Below are positions 10,784 to 22,223 of a stretch of DNA of 64,000 bases, one piece after another (position 1 is the first letter of the stretch; each line of letters starts with the position of its first letter). Origin of the DNA: Sitta carolinensis (Eukaryota; Chordata; Aves; Passeriformes; Sittidae); contig CM063284.1 of the NCBI GenBank assembly GCA_032173965.1, forward strand, positions 104,718,410 to 104,782,409, given 5' to 3'. The position numbers were made by a program, and so were the translations under genes. The notes under the pieces are model-generated. The model saw only the letters and a list, made by a program, of their open reading frames with translations. It had not been told where the DNA came from and searched no databases.

Positions 10784-13700
10784 CTGTAAATATTTGTATA
10801 GTGAGAGGAAGTATACTGCAGGTCATTAAAAGGTAAGGAACTTTTAATGAAATCTGATTTTTAAGGGTTAAATTCAAAGGTGATTTTTATTGTTCTCCAC
10901 ACGTGCTCCTTGCAGAATGTTGATTTTGCTGCTGAAAAGATTGCATTCGAAATGCCTGACAGACAGCTGCAATACCTTCCATACTACAGATAATCCTGAT
11001 AAATAGGCTTCTCACCCTGATACATAGAGATAAACAGAATAAACAGCTAAGATGAGAGCTTTGAATCATAGTAGCTTCTTTATATCTAGCAAATCCCAAT
11101 TACAATATTTGATGTTCTTAACTTCATGGGTTTATAATGGAAGTAGGAGACAAAACTACAATTAAAAGGGAGGTAGTATAGTCAGAGATACAGTGTCAAA
11201 GAGAAACCATCTTTAAAGTTTCTCAGTCTTTTGAGAATCTGGCATTTAACTCTTTGATTTCTAGAAACAGCTCAGAGAAATTTGTACTTCTATTCACAAT
11301 TGGCTATGAGTATTTAATATTTAAAAGTGATGCAGCCAGAGGCAGGGACACTGGGACAGTTGCAATCCTTCAGTCCCCTTCCGTTAACAGTGACTAACAT
11401 TGGACATACCCTAGTGTACCCTGGGAGAATATGCAATGCCTCTGCCTCAGGGCCCATCAAAGTTTGAATGGCAAAGTCTGAGGGGGTCCCACAGCTCCCT
11501 GTAGCTCATCATTCACCTGAGCTCCTGGGTTGGCCAAGAAAGTTGGGTTCAAAGTCGCTCTTGGAAGGGCAAGCTCAGGGCCCAGAGGTGCAGTTGACAA
11601 AATGCCTGTATTTAACACCTAAATCTGGAAACATCAAAACCTATGCCTGGAAAAGTAAATAAAAACACTGTTTTACCCAGCTCCACATAGCTCCACAATG
11701 CAACTGAAGCAAATGGCTGGAATAGGAATGCTGCAGGACTGGGGGTTTTGTTACATGTATTTAAGAAACACTAAAATGCTAGCTTGAAGGAATTAAACCA
11801 CAAAGAATAACATGGGGCATGTTGTATATAGAGCCATCAAAGGATGTTTTGCTTTGATCTGAAACAGTAGGTACACTGGTATTTTTAAGTTTTAAAATAC
11901 TTCAGCTAAAGTAGTGTTAGATTTGATAGTACATGCTCTATTATACTCAGTAGAACACCTCTCTTGGCCAGCAGCATCAGCTTTGAAGATTAAATAATGC
12001 TGATCACCTCTCCAGAGTGATTTGACAATTTATCTCAGTTAATTGGGCTTCAGTTAAGGTTGAGGGATTCATCTTGGTCTATGGCCCATCTAGATCAGAG
12101 GAGACAACAAAATATAATTTAAAAATAAATGTACAGACTCCAATTAACTTTTGCGGAGGTCACACATGATTTGTTTTGGCTTAGCTTTAGTTTCTCATAA
12201 TTTTATTCTAAAAAATGATACAATAATAACATTCAAGTTTCACATAGAAACTTTTAAAAGAGACATCTAGACATTCTTTGCCAGTTTTGGAACATGATTC
12301 GAAGGTCTGGAAGTTTTTATAAATAAAATAAATACAATAGCACTTTCTCCCAAAGGTGCTTCAAAGCAAATTTACTATGTTTGCATAGTTTAAAAAGTTT
12401 TCCTACATTAATACATTCTTGAAATTTTGATTAATCCAAACCCTCCTTCCTTCCCACTTCTTTACAATACTTGTTCCAGTGTCTTACAACATAAACAATA
12501 AAAAAGTGACAATTAATTTGCTTTGACACTTTCTTTCAGTGGTGATACTTAGAGCCCCTGAGCAAATTAAGATTTAAACTAATGCTATCCAAGATGATCT
12601 GCAGAATCCCATAGATTATACAGGATTTCCAGCTAAGAGTTTGATAATAGAAATGAAAGATTATCTGCAGGAGTTTTTGAGTAATGACAGTGAAAATAGT
12701 GAAGATATTTGGGAAGGAAGTTTTGGAAAAATATTTTATGACTGGTCAATCTTTGCCTTTGAAAATGGTTTTGCAATGGAAAATGGGTTTTGGAAATGGC
12801 CAGAATCTATGCTTCCTGCAGGAAATTACAGCTTTGCCCTGCAGATCTGTACTGTGCCTTTGCAGCCTTGTCCAGGTTCTTCTGCCAGAATTCATATCCT
12901 CTTCAGGTATTATCAGGTTCCACTTATTGCCACAGCAGTGCTGCAGCAGAGGTATCATGGCCAAAAGAAAAATCACAATTTCCAAGTCAATGTAAAAACC
13001 TCTTAAAACTCAGGATAAGAGTGTCCTTCTGTGACACTGATCTGAGGCACTTTTGGCCTTCTGCTGAGGAAGCTGGCTGGCCACGTATCCAAGCATGGCT
13101 GACCGGATCACTGGGTGCTCAGAAGCTCTGGAAAAACAAGCCCTTTCAGATAGGACCTGTAGAAAAATAGGTCATATGTGGAAAGAGCTGAAGGTTAAAA
13201 ATTTAAGGCTACAAGTACTTAAAATGTTCTTATCATCAACTTTCAAACATTGCATTGACTTTCAGATTCATATTTAGGTACTGACATGATTGGTTTCATT
13301 TTCAGTGCTCTTTCTTTGACCTATAGTGTAGCTGCTTGTTTAGACCCTTATTTAGATCATAAGGGTAGGTTTAAGACCCCAGGTAATTCTCTTCTTTCTG
13401 GTATCAGCACATTGCAATAGTTGCCAGATGTAGGACTGAAAAGGTTCACCGCATCTTTGGAACAAGGGTACAAGTGCTCTTTCCAGGAGATCAAATAATT
13501 TTTAAAAATTGAAACTGAGAGATTATATTATAAGATCATGCATTAACCTTGGTGATTTTATGTATATCTGTCAGAGAAAAAAGACAAATATACACATTGG
13601 AAAAACAAATGTGCTTTCTTTGAGGACTTAAAGGTGATTTAGAGAGTGAAGCACAGTGTATCCAGGTTTTCCTGCTGCAGCTGAAATCTCAGTGCTCCTG

Positions 13701-14019
13701 GCTTCCTAGCAACAGTGCCTTCCTAACTCGTGACTGGAGACAGTACTGACACAAATCAGTCTATCTTTAGGCATATAATTGATCAATCTATTGACACTCC
13801 TTAGAACTGTTCTATATCTTTTAGCAAAGATATGTAATGGCAATAGCAAGTACTAACAGCATGAAAACAATATGGAAAATGACATTTTTTGTTGTGATTG
13901 GCATATCCTGTCCTGTTTTCTCTTTCTCCCCGTCAGAATATCTCAAATGATTCAGAAACTGTGGGTGTCAAAAAAGCATCCCTCACCTTAAAGAAAAAAA
14001 AACAAAGGCAAGAGCCATC

Positions 14020-14450
14020 TTCCAGTGCACTGCTGCCCTCCTGGCCTTCTTAGGACATTTCACTGTACCAACCCCTGTCACTAATGCAGGACTCTGTGCC
14101 CTCGCCCTCATGCACAATACCTCAGAATCACTCTCCCCACCCACACCATGTGTTACTGTCTAATATCTTTCTTGTCTCCTTTAAAATTTCCCCACACAGG
14201 CAAGCAATTGGTTATGACTAGGTCTCCAGAATAGTTCTTCAGGTGCAGATTTGGTGGGAGGAAACTACTTCTTCTACATCTGTTTCATTTCACATTTCTC
14301 TTTACTGATGCAACTCTGAACACTCACATGATCCCAGACATCTGGGATATTGTCTTCTCTCTGATTTTTGAGTTATAGGAAGGAGATTTGAGCTGTTTTC
14401 TTCTCTCTCTCATCACCTTCACAGCTGTATACCCCAGTGCTGCTCTAGTC
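14020..14450 (+). other. Pyrimidine-rich block on + strand
   Basis: The + strand is clearly enriched in C and T for about 400 bases (runs such as CTCTCCCCACCCACACC and TTTTCTTCTCTCTCTC). It includes an 8-bp-arm inverted repeat, ATCCCAGA/TCTGGGAT with a 2-nt spacer, at 14331-14348. No coding or RNA feature is recognisable. Similar blocks occur near 24.2 kb, 25.1 kb and 44.2-44.6 kb. Confidence 0.5.
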
Positions 14451-14896
14451 CCATTAGGGAGAAATCTACAGTTAATAATTTTAAATTTATTTTTTAACTT
14501 TTAACAGGATTAGTTCATTGAGATGAATCTTAAGAGGAAGCAATTTAGCATACATTAGGCTGATGAATTGATGATGTATTTGATCAAAGAGATACTGTCC
14601 TTAATTGTATGTTTGTACAAGCTTACATGGGCCATTGTTATATTGTTTTGTCCATTTTTAAAGATGAAAGCAAAAAAATATTATTAAATTCACTTTGCTT
14701 TCCTTGCATTCGGCTTCCCTGCCAAACCTGATTGCCCTTGAGAATTATTTTTTATATCCTTTTCTCAGATTGTAAGATTTTTGACAATCTTTTTGTCCTG
14801 TTTTTGCTTCTCCATACAAAAATTTTCACATTTATAAAGTCATCTCTATTACCTTTCAGATTTATGCACAATTCAGACAGCTCACACAGCTAAGCA

Positions 14897-14995
14897 TAAA
14901 CAAAACAAAGCAAAGCAAAACAACCCTCCCAAAACCAACCAACCAAAAAAACAAATGAAAACTACCCCAAAACAGAACCCAAAAAGAAACAAGAC
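14897..14995 (+). repeat. A/C-rich low-complexity tract (CAAAA and AACC units)
   Basis: A run of AAACAAAAC-like units, then AACCAACCAACC, then further CAAAA-type sequence. It is the complement-strand version of the T/G tracts at 5924-6000 and 63203-63301. It is low-complexity DNA with no coding meaning; the frame across it (14882-15151, -) is an artefact of the tract. Confidence 0.8.
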
Positions 14996-15462
14996 AATAT
15001 GGGGATAAGGCAGGTAATTTTTCTTCTTGCGAGCATTTTTAGCAGCTACCAGCACAGGGTTTAGTTTACAAAAGCCTCTTCTAACTTTGAGAAGTGGCAA
15101 ATCCTCTTGGCTGTTGTTGGGGATATTAGAGATATATTCGAAAGTGGTCAAGCAAAGAAAACATATGGTGTAGCTTAATGTCTTCTCAGGGAAGCGGGTT
15201 CAGAATAACAATCCTGTAAGTTATTTTACATTCTCAAGTTTCAGCTCCACTCTCATTCTCAACAGTGATAAGAGAATTTCCACTTAGGTTTTAAGCTCCA
15301 TGCTAAACAATCCCTCTATACATCAGGTTGTGTAGGAATGTAATGTATCCACGGTCAGGCTTTTGAAAACATATTTACGTAAATTGAATATTTTTAGCTT
15401 TGCTTTGCACTGGCTGAGGAATTTTAAAGTCCCTGGTCGGTTTTTTTTAGATATACTTGCCA

Positions 15463-15501
15463 GATGACTTCACAACACAACAGATATGCTGTGAAGTCAT
15501 C
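15463..15501. repeat. Perfect 12-bp inverted repeat (hairpin-capable), 15-nt loop
   Basis: The left arm GATGACTTCACA (15463-15474) and right arm TGTGAAGTCATC (15490-15501) are exact reverse complements around a 15-nt loop. Both arms are mixed in composition, so this is less likely to be an AT-rich accident than the other palindromes here. Pairing does not extend outward, so it is too short for a typical microRNA precursor. Confidence 0.85.
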
Positions 15502-16944
15502 CATGATTTCAACTGAATTTGTCATCTATGTTCAATGCTCATGCCTGAGTCTCTGTACTTTTAACTATTTTGTCTTCATGTACAGGACACAGTTCAACTG
15601 CATATACACAACTTTCAGATAAATTTCTCTCTCTTACAGCGGTTGGAAAAAACACTGTTGTTTTGGAATGGTTGGGGAAAGTCTGGAAGATGGGCAGCAC
15701 TAGCTAATCTGCAAACACCAAAGAAGCAGGGCTTAAAGCTGAATGGCAGAAGAGGCTGTCAGATTACAGAGTGCCCAGAGCCCAGTTTGGAGGGAAATCC
15801 ACATGAGCTGACACTGACTCATGACATGTCTTGTCTTTCAAGATACTGAGTCCATGAGATTTTACTGCTTTAAAAAAAAAATGTGGTTTTGAAGAGTTGT
15901 AATGGGGATTTGCCATCCATGAGAGTTAAAAAGTTAGCTATAAAAGTAGGGTCTTACTGAAGCCATGGAGACAGCAGCTTGCACTAAGGAGGTTCCCTAG
16001 CAGGAGTTAATACTCTATATCTAGTTCTTGAATGGATAATAATTCCAAAAGCTGAATAAATATTCTGCAGTTTATGTTTCAGCTTCTCTATACTATTCTA
16101 ATATCGTCCATGATGCTGCAGCTTTCATGACAGGATTCCAACGAAACTTAAAACATTTTTTCTTTAGAAAACAGAATCATGTTGGTATGAATGAAGGTCC
16201 TGAATCATTTGCTACTTCTGCTTTTATTGATTTTAGAGAAAGATTTATGACCTTGGCTTTTTCTTTGTTGTTTTTGGTTTTTTTCAAGTGATAAAGCAGT
16301 ATATATAAAGAGTAAACCCCTCAAAATGTCAAAAAAGTTTTCTCAAGCTATCAGTCAGGGAAAATGTACAGCAAACTAAATTTGTTACAATGCAGCAACA
16401 TCAAAACAGAATTCAGTTTATTCACATTTAAATACATTACATGAATTTAGAGTTCCATCAGACAAAATAATTGTTGTTTTCACTAAAGTAGCAGTGCAAA
16501 AAGTCCAAAGATTTGACAACTAGCCTGAAGACCATGAGATGCTCTAAAGAAATATGAAAACAACCTGTCTAGCTGTGAAGCTTACTATTTATTGCAGAGA
16601 TGACCCCCACAAGGTCATCTGTAAAAATCTGATAGGAAAGAAAAGGGTCAAAATTTCAAACCATAACACTTTTAGAACTTCTGTTTACTCCTGAGAAATA
16701 TTTTGAAGGGATTTAAAAATTACTTTTAAGATTTCTGCTTTGTCTTTGATCCTAATATGGTAGCTTCTTGATCAAGGCTTTTTTCCAAGATGAATGTAGC
16801 AACTGACTGCAGTTGTAGTAGGGTCTGGATGCAGCAATAATTATGCTAATAATGGTGTTGCAGTCAGATAAAGGAACAGACTGACACTCCCTCATTCTCT
16901 TTTGCTTTGTATCTTGATACCTGAAATTTGTCACATCTTTACAG

Positions 16945-17262
16945 ATTTATTAAACTGCATTTGAAGTATTGCACCCAGATATGGGACACCAAATATGGGA
17001 AAGTTATCAGTAAACTGTAGCAAGCTCAGTGGAGGGACAACACTCCAGTCAGGGCTTGAGCAGTTGCTCTGTAAGGAGAGTCTGTGTTTCCAGGACTGGC
17101 TTAACCTGAAGACAAGATGGTTATGGGGCATCCTACAGCAGCGCCTGGTACTTGCAGTGGAATTTTGGAGCTGGAGCCTTCACAGTGGTGTGTGGTGGGA
17201 GGATGAGGCACAACAGGCACAAGCTGGAACAGGAGAAATTTTGACTGGATAGACCAACTCAA
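16945..17262 (+). mobile_element. CR1 LINE fragment, internal 3' part, + strand
   Basis: This is a decayed CR1 fragment in sense orientation. Recognisable in order are the segment that in intact CR1 encodes the C-terminal end of ORF2 (AAACTGCATTTGAAGTATTG then CACCCAGATATGGG near 16952-16985), CTCCAGTCAGGGCTTGAGCA near 17043, and GAGGCACAACAGGCACAAGC near 17205, followed by TGGAACAGGAG. Indels and stops break the frame, so no protein can be made. The true 3' terminus with 8-bp repeats is not visible. Confidence 0.7.
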
Positions 17263-18034
17263 CAGCTAACTGGATAAAAAGAATGCCATTTTCAATGCTT
17301 ATAATAATTCCAATTGGTTCCCTTTCTTCTCAATTAAATTTGGACAAGCAAAATTAAAGTCATTGCACTTGCAACGTTGCTCTTAGCTGAGCCTATGCCT
17401 CTGTGCTATGATAGAACCATAGTTCATCCTAAAACTAGGCAGATTAAAACTCTGAAAAAAAAAAAAAAAAAAAAAAAAAGGAGCTAGCATTCCACCATAA
17501 ATCAAAGGGATTTGGAAACTATGCTACCCTTATCTGGACTGTCTTCATATGGCCCGCTGTCTGTAAATCTGCTATCTGCCTTGAAACACCTGTTTTAGAA
17601 AAAGTACAAGTAAATCATAAACAGTGTGACCACTGAAAACAAACAAAACTCCCCCTACTCATATATTTGAAGGCAAGCTTTAATTTGAAAAGGATCAAGT
17701 TTAACAGTGTAACTAAAAAGGAAGTGCTTAAGTTGAGAGTAATAAAAGCTATAAGGTCTAATGTGTCCAGAATAAATATTTTTTTTATCAAACCCATAGT
17801 CTTTTTATTGTTTGTTTATAAGTCTCCAGTACATGCATTTTTTTTCCAAGTATTTCCAGAACAGAAAGGACTCATAATTTGGGAATTAGAAGATAAAAAT
17901 GCAGTTTTGAGATAGGAAGTCCCCCATTCCCCCTAAATGAAACGGAAAAAACCACGAAAAACTGATAGTTTGTGTTGTCTCTGAAAATAAGCCTTCTGAT
18001 TTGTTTTAGTATAGTGGAGTCAGTTCTCATGAAT
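17263..18034. other. Non-genic spacer with an isolated poly-A tract
   Basis: Apart from the A25 tract listed separately, I see nothing recognisable. Frames at 17615-17915 are short and AT-driven. Confidence 0.6.
17455..17479 (+). repeat. Poly-A tract, 25 A
   Basis: An uninterrupted run of 25 A. CR1 elements do not end in poly-A, so it is not the tail of the CR1 fragment upstream. No AATAAA lies just before it and no flanking duplication is seen, so a retropseudogene tail is not supported. Confidence 0.95.
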
Positions 18035-18270
18035 TGTAAGATAAACAAGAATCATGTTTACATTCCTTTGTAAAAGATACCACCTGATGGACTTCTCAAG
18101 TGACCAGTGAAGATGGAGAGGTGGTAACTTCTCTGTCCAATCTCTGGTCACTGTCCAGAAACTTATATATATGAGGTCAACAATAAACGAGGGACTTCTT
18201 CCTTTCTTCTTCTCTGCCTGAATGCCTGTTGTGTGTGTTACTGTGTGTTTCTATCTGCATCACAGTAACA
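18035..18270 (+). mobile_element. Possible solo LTR of an ERVK-like element
   Basis: A TATA-like motif (TTATATATATGAGG near 18162-18175) is followed within about 20 bases by AATAAA (18182-18187), then by a T/C- and GT-rich stretch to CATCACAGTAACA at 18258-18270. This compact TATA-AATAAA spacing is the layout of alpharetrovirus- and ERVK-type LTRs in birds. Upstream sequence such as AAAAGATACCACCTGATGG also looks LTR-like from memory. No flanking duplication was found, and both ends are uncertain. It is unrelated to the LTRs at 7.3 and 39.5 kb. No internal retroviral sequence is adjacent. Confidence 0.45.
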
Positions 18271-21200
18271 AGTTTGGAAGAAGAATAGATGTAGCAAAAG
18301 TGATTTGGAGACTAACAGCACAAACTTAAGTATTTTTATTAAAAGCATTGGAAATGTAAGCTGGCAGAAGGAACTCAAATTCTTTTTAACAAAATTTAAT
18401 GGCCGTACTATTCTAAATCAGTGTTATTCCTTTATCTAGGCAATGTCATCAGACGGCTTATCGCATACTCCATTTCACTGAATCCAAAAGGGGATTTTCA
18501 TATCACCAAATGGTCACCTTGTGGTGGGCAGGGGATGAAAAAGAAGTTGGAAAATTTACAGTTTGAATTGAACTTCTCTGAATTGAACTGTGTAAGTTAT
18601 ATTCCACTGAACTGAATGAATAAGTTCAGAGATTCTTAGACAGCTTTAGAAGGGACTTGGACCACCAATCTTGGAAGAGTTGTCCTGACCGTAGAAAAGT
18701 GGAGGATTTTACCTTTATTCATATTCAGATTCTGTGAAAGATGAATATTGGTACTCTGTTTCTGAATCCAGGTCTGCCTGTAAATGTTTCTCCTTTACCC
18801 TTCTCACTTAACATCTCCCTTCTCCAGGCAGTGTGAAATGACAGTAGATCATCTTCGGCAAATTGTGTACAGGGATTGTAATTAGAAGAAAACTCCTGAA
18901 GTCAAGATTGCTTCAAACCTCTCAAGCATTTTATGAGGTACTTAAAATGAGATTACAGTAATCATCATCAATATGCCATTTTAATCTCTAAGAAAAATGG
19001 TCATGTAGTCAGTTTGATAACTATTTCAGTTGCTTGAGACTGCTCAGATTTAAATATATCCTTAAGAGGCACAAGCTCCTGCATACTTAAATGCAGTCTT
19101 CTTTACCAAGAAAATATCATTATTGTGACTTACAATAAAGTGATGGCCATTTGAAATATGTTTTATCCTCAAGTAGCAGTGTAATTACCAACACAATTTT
19201 CTTACTGATGAACAATAAGGAACTGTACAGAGAATTTTAATTTGATTGAAACTAAACTTTTGTGGGAGAAACTAACACCCATTAATTTTCTAGTACACAT
19301 GGGTAGATATGTAAAGTCAGAAATCTTTACTATTTCCTCCTTTCATTGAATCCATGTAATTTCAAATTACTCCCACTACATATTACTAGTGGGATTAGAG
19401 ATGTTCCAGTCAGGATCTAGATCTGGTCAAGCTAGGGATTATGTGAATGCACAGGAAAGCTGGTTACTGCCACAGACATGTCAATACAGAGGTCAGCTGT
19501 ATCCTAGGAAAAAGCATCGGTTCAGCAGTCAGTTCTTGGGGGAGTTGCATGGCTGTGATTTTGCTGGATGGCAATAACACTTAACCATCTGCTGCTGAAT
19601 CTGTCTTCTCTGAAATGGAGATATTTCCCTTGAGGACAGATTGTGGACGAGGTTGTGAAACTAATAAATTCTATATATGAGTCCAAGCTGATGGATAAAA
19701 AGGAGAAGGTCTTGACTGAGACAAAGGGAATACCTCATGGAAAGTTTTTACCTTAAATTGACCTATTAGTGAGACACTGTCAATGGACACTGAGCATTTC
19801 AATTAAGGTTTCACAGGAAGTTTCCTAATAGCTCTGTGTAAAAGATGCTTGAAAGACCAAATTATAATCTGACTCCCCACTCCCACTCTGCTGGAGGAAG
19901 AGGAAGCTCTACATTTGCTGTATTTGGCAAGAGACAATCATAACTTACTCTCAGTTGATTTATCAAGTTGATTTATCAAACTTGAAATGAGACGCTGCAA
20001 TCTTGATGGTGTTCCAATCAAACATCATCAAGAACTTGGCCCAGCTCTCCTCCAGCAGTCCTGATGGGCTGCTTTAGATCCAGGGCACTCTTTTCTTTGG
20101 CAGAGAATTTCATACTGTCTTGCATTACAAATCGGAAATGCCACGAGGCACCAACATCCTTTGTGAATCTACCATTCTCTGTCCAATGCTGCTTTCTGCT
20201 TTGTGTATGCTGGCTGACAGCCAATAAGAGATTTCCTTAGATTGAAAAATCCTTTGCCAGCTGGATTCACTAGCTCCATGGTTTCCTCGCACTATTAAGG
20301 GTGGCACAGCAGGCCTCCAAAGCTGGTAAGAAAACTGGTCTTGAAGCTCCAAACAAAAAAGCAGGGAACTTCTCTGCAGGACATTTTTTGTTTTTGTTTT
20401 AATATAACAGATGGTGATAAAACTCAGAACTTGCCCACTGACAATCATTGCCATCTATTTTTATAAGAAGGGAACTTCTGAGGACCAGATAATTTTAGAA
20501 AGAGCATGTTTCAAAACAACTGTAAAAATAAGTCCTGAAGCCATGGTATCAGAGAAGAAAGGGTGGCCAGGGCCACAAAACTCTCATTTTTTTGTCTCTT
20601 CTCTTCTCTTTAGGACCATGTAAAGCTGAATCCAGCCATGGCCTGGATGAGTGGCTGTATGACTGAACATGCTACCACACCTCCAATGCTGTAGCTATAC
20701 GATCGCTTGGCAGTCCTGCTAATTCTTTACCTATTCTTGAAGCTCCATGGTAGAAAAATTTTAAATGAACACACCAAACACTTCAATTAACATTCTCTGT
20801 CAACAAACCCGTGTTTTGCAAGCAATTTCCCCAAAGTGTCATTGCCACATTGTACATTAATTATGCATACAGTCACTTGTGTCACAGGACTTACGTGCAA
20901 ACTCCTATCGTAAGTAACTTAAGGGATCAGCAGGTTCAAAAAAACTAACCGCTTGTTCTGAGGTTTAGAATATGTGGATATCCTATCAGTGCAAGTTTTC
21001 TTATTATGTTCACTCATATACAAATTGTAACTAGAACCAAAAGCACACACACTGAAATTGTGTGGGAGAACAGCTGATTACACTACACTTGTAAATCCAG
21101 GGAAACAGAGGAGGCTTACAGAAAGGAAGGGAAGGAGCAGAAAGTACTTAGACTTCACTTCAGTTCTGTAGACTCCAAAGACTGGAATTGGAGTCTTTGG

Positions 21201-22014
21201 GACCAACACTTTTGGAAAAGTCTGTTTCATTAGACAGACACTAAAAGTTTGAATACTAAAGAAACCAATATAAAAGGAAAAAGCACCTAACAGTGCTCTG
21301 TAGAGTCCTTTAAATTACTCTCTATTCTGCAGGATGCAACCTATCCAACTGGTATCCAGCAGTTACTAATTTAAATGAAAATTATAAAAACTCCAACAAC
21401 CAGAGAAGGAGGTCTATGAATATTGATTTATATAGACACAGAGTACCCAGGTTACCTGTACAAGTACAAACTAAATGTATCTGGCATATACATGAAACCA
21501 ATTCCTATGGCACGAATTAGCCAAGAAATGTGGTCCTTTTCTGGGCCTACAAAAAGGACTAAAGTGTTTAGCCAGAATAGTTTTACCAAGCCAAATTCAA
21601 TTTAGGCAAACAAGAGCTGAGAAACTGATACAGGGTTTTTTTGACTGGGATTACTTTCTAGTCTTCAGTGACTTGTGTGTCAAGGACTTCCTGAGCTAGA
21701 AGTAAAGCCTTTGTGCCCAAGGTAGGTGATGCTTCTTCTGTCCTATGCCCTTAGTAAGAGAATCATTAGATACACAGTGCCTCTGTGTCCTAAACATAAG
21801 CTTTGATGTTATCTGAAAAAATACATAATTAGGCTAAATGTAGAAATCTTCCTTGCTTTTTATAATTCATGACTGAAGTGGTGGCTGTCCTCCAAAGGGT
21901 CTTTCTGAGTGGAATGAAACTCTGTTTCTGGGAGAAAAGAAATTGTGCATTGAATTACTCCAGTAGGAACTATTATGTGGGTGTGGCATGAGGGGTGGAG
22001 ACTTGTAGCAGATC
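18271..22014. other. Unique AT-rich non-genic DNA
   Basis: No gene or recognisable repeat. A - strand frame of 109 codons (20125-20454) has no recognisable domain and is within chance length. Confidence 0.6.
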
Positions 22015-22223
22015 TGAAGGAACCTTCTAGAATCTCTGTTTCCATTCTTGCCTTTCAACACTGCAAAAGTTCATTTAATATCCTCATTCCATAGAGGATG
22101 ATGGAATTACGTGAGAGGTAGAGAACTATATCATATTTGAAGGAATATTCTGGCATTTTCTATTTCTGTTCTTGCCTTTCAAAATATAAAATGCTGTTTT
22201 AATGTTATTCCTCTGTAGAGATC
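22015..22223 (+). repeat. Old local tandem duplication, two copies
   Basis: Copy 1 (about 22015-22101) and copy 2 (about 22138-22223) align over roughly 85 bases with a period near 123. Both run TGAAGGAA, then TTCTNG, then CTNTTTC followed by the identical block TTCTTGCCTTTCAA, then a TTTAAT motif, ATTCC and finally TAGAG near the end. The divergence of the copies says the duplication is old. Confidence 0.7.

Larger units (their letters stand above)
8011..16944. other. Unique AT-rich non-genic DNA
   Basis: No gene is supported. Frames reach 121-126 codons at 12641-13170, where several overlapping frames are open in the same place. That points to a local shortage of stop codons rather than one protein. 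Two inverted repeats, a pyrimidine-rich block and an A/C-rich tract are listed separately. No CR1 or LTR sequence is recognisable by eye in this stretch. Confidence 0.6.

Noticed and set aside
15463..15501. microRNA precursor
   Set aside because: The perfect stem is only 12 bp and pairing does not continue outward, well short of a normal precursor stem.
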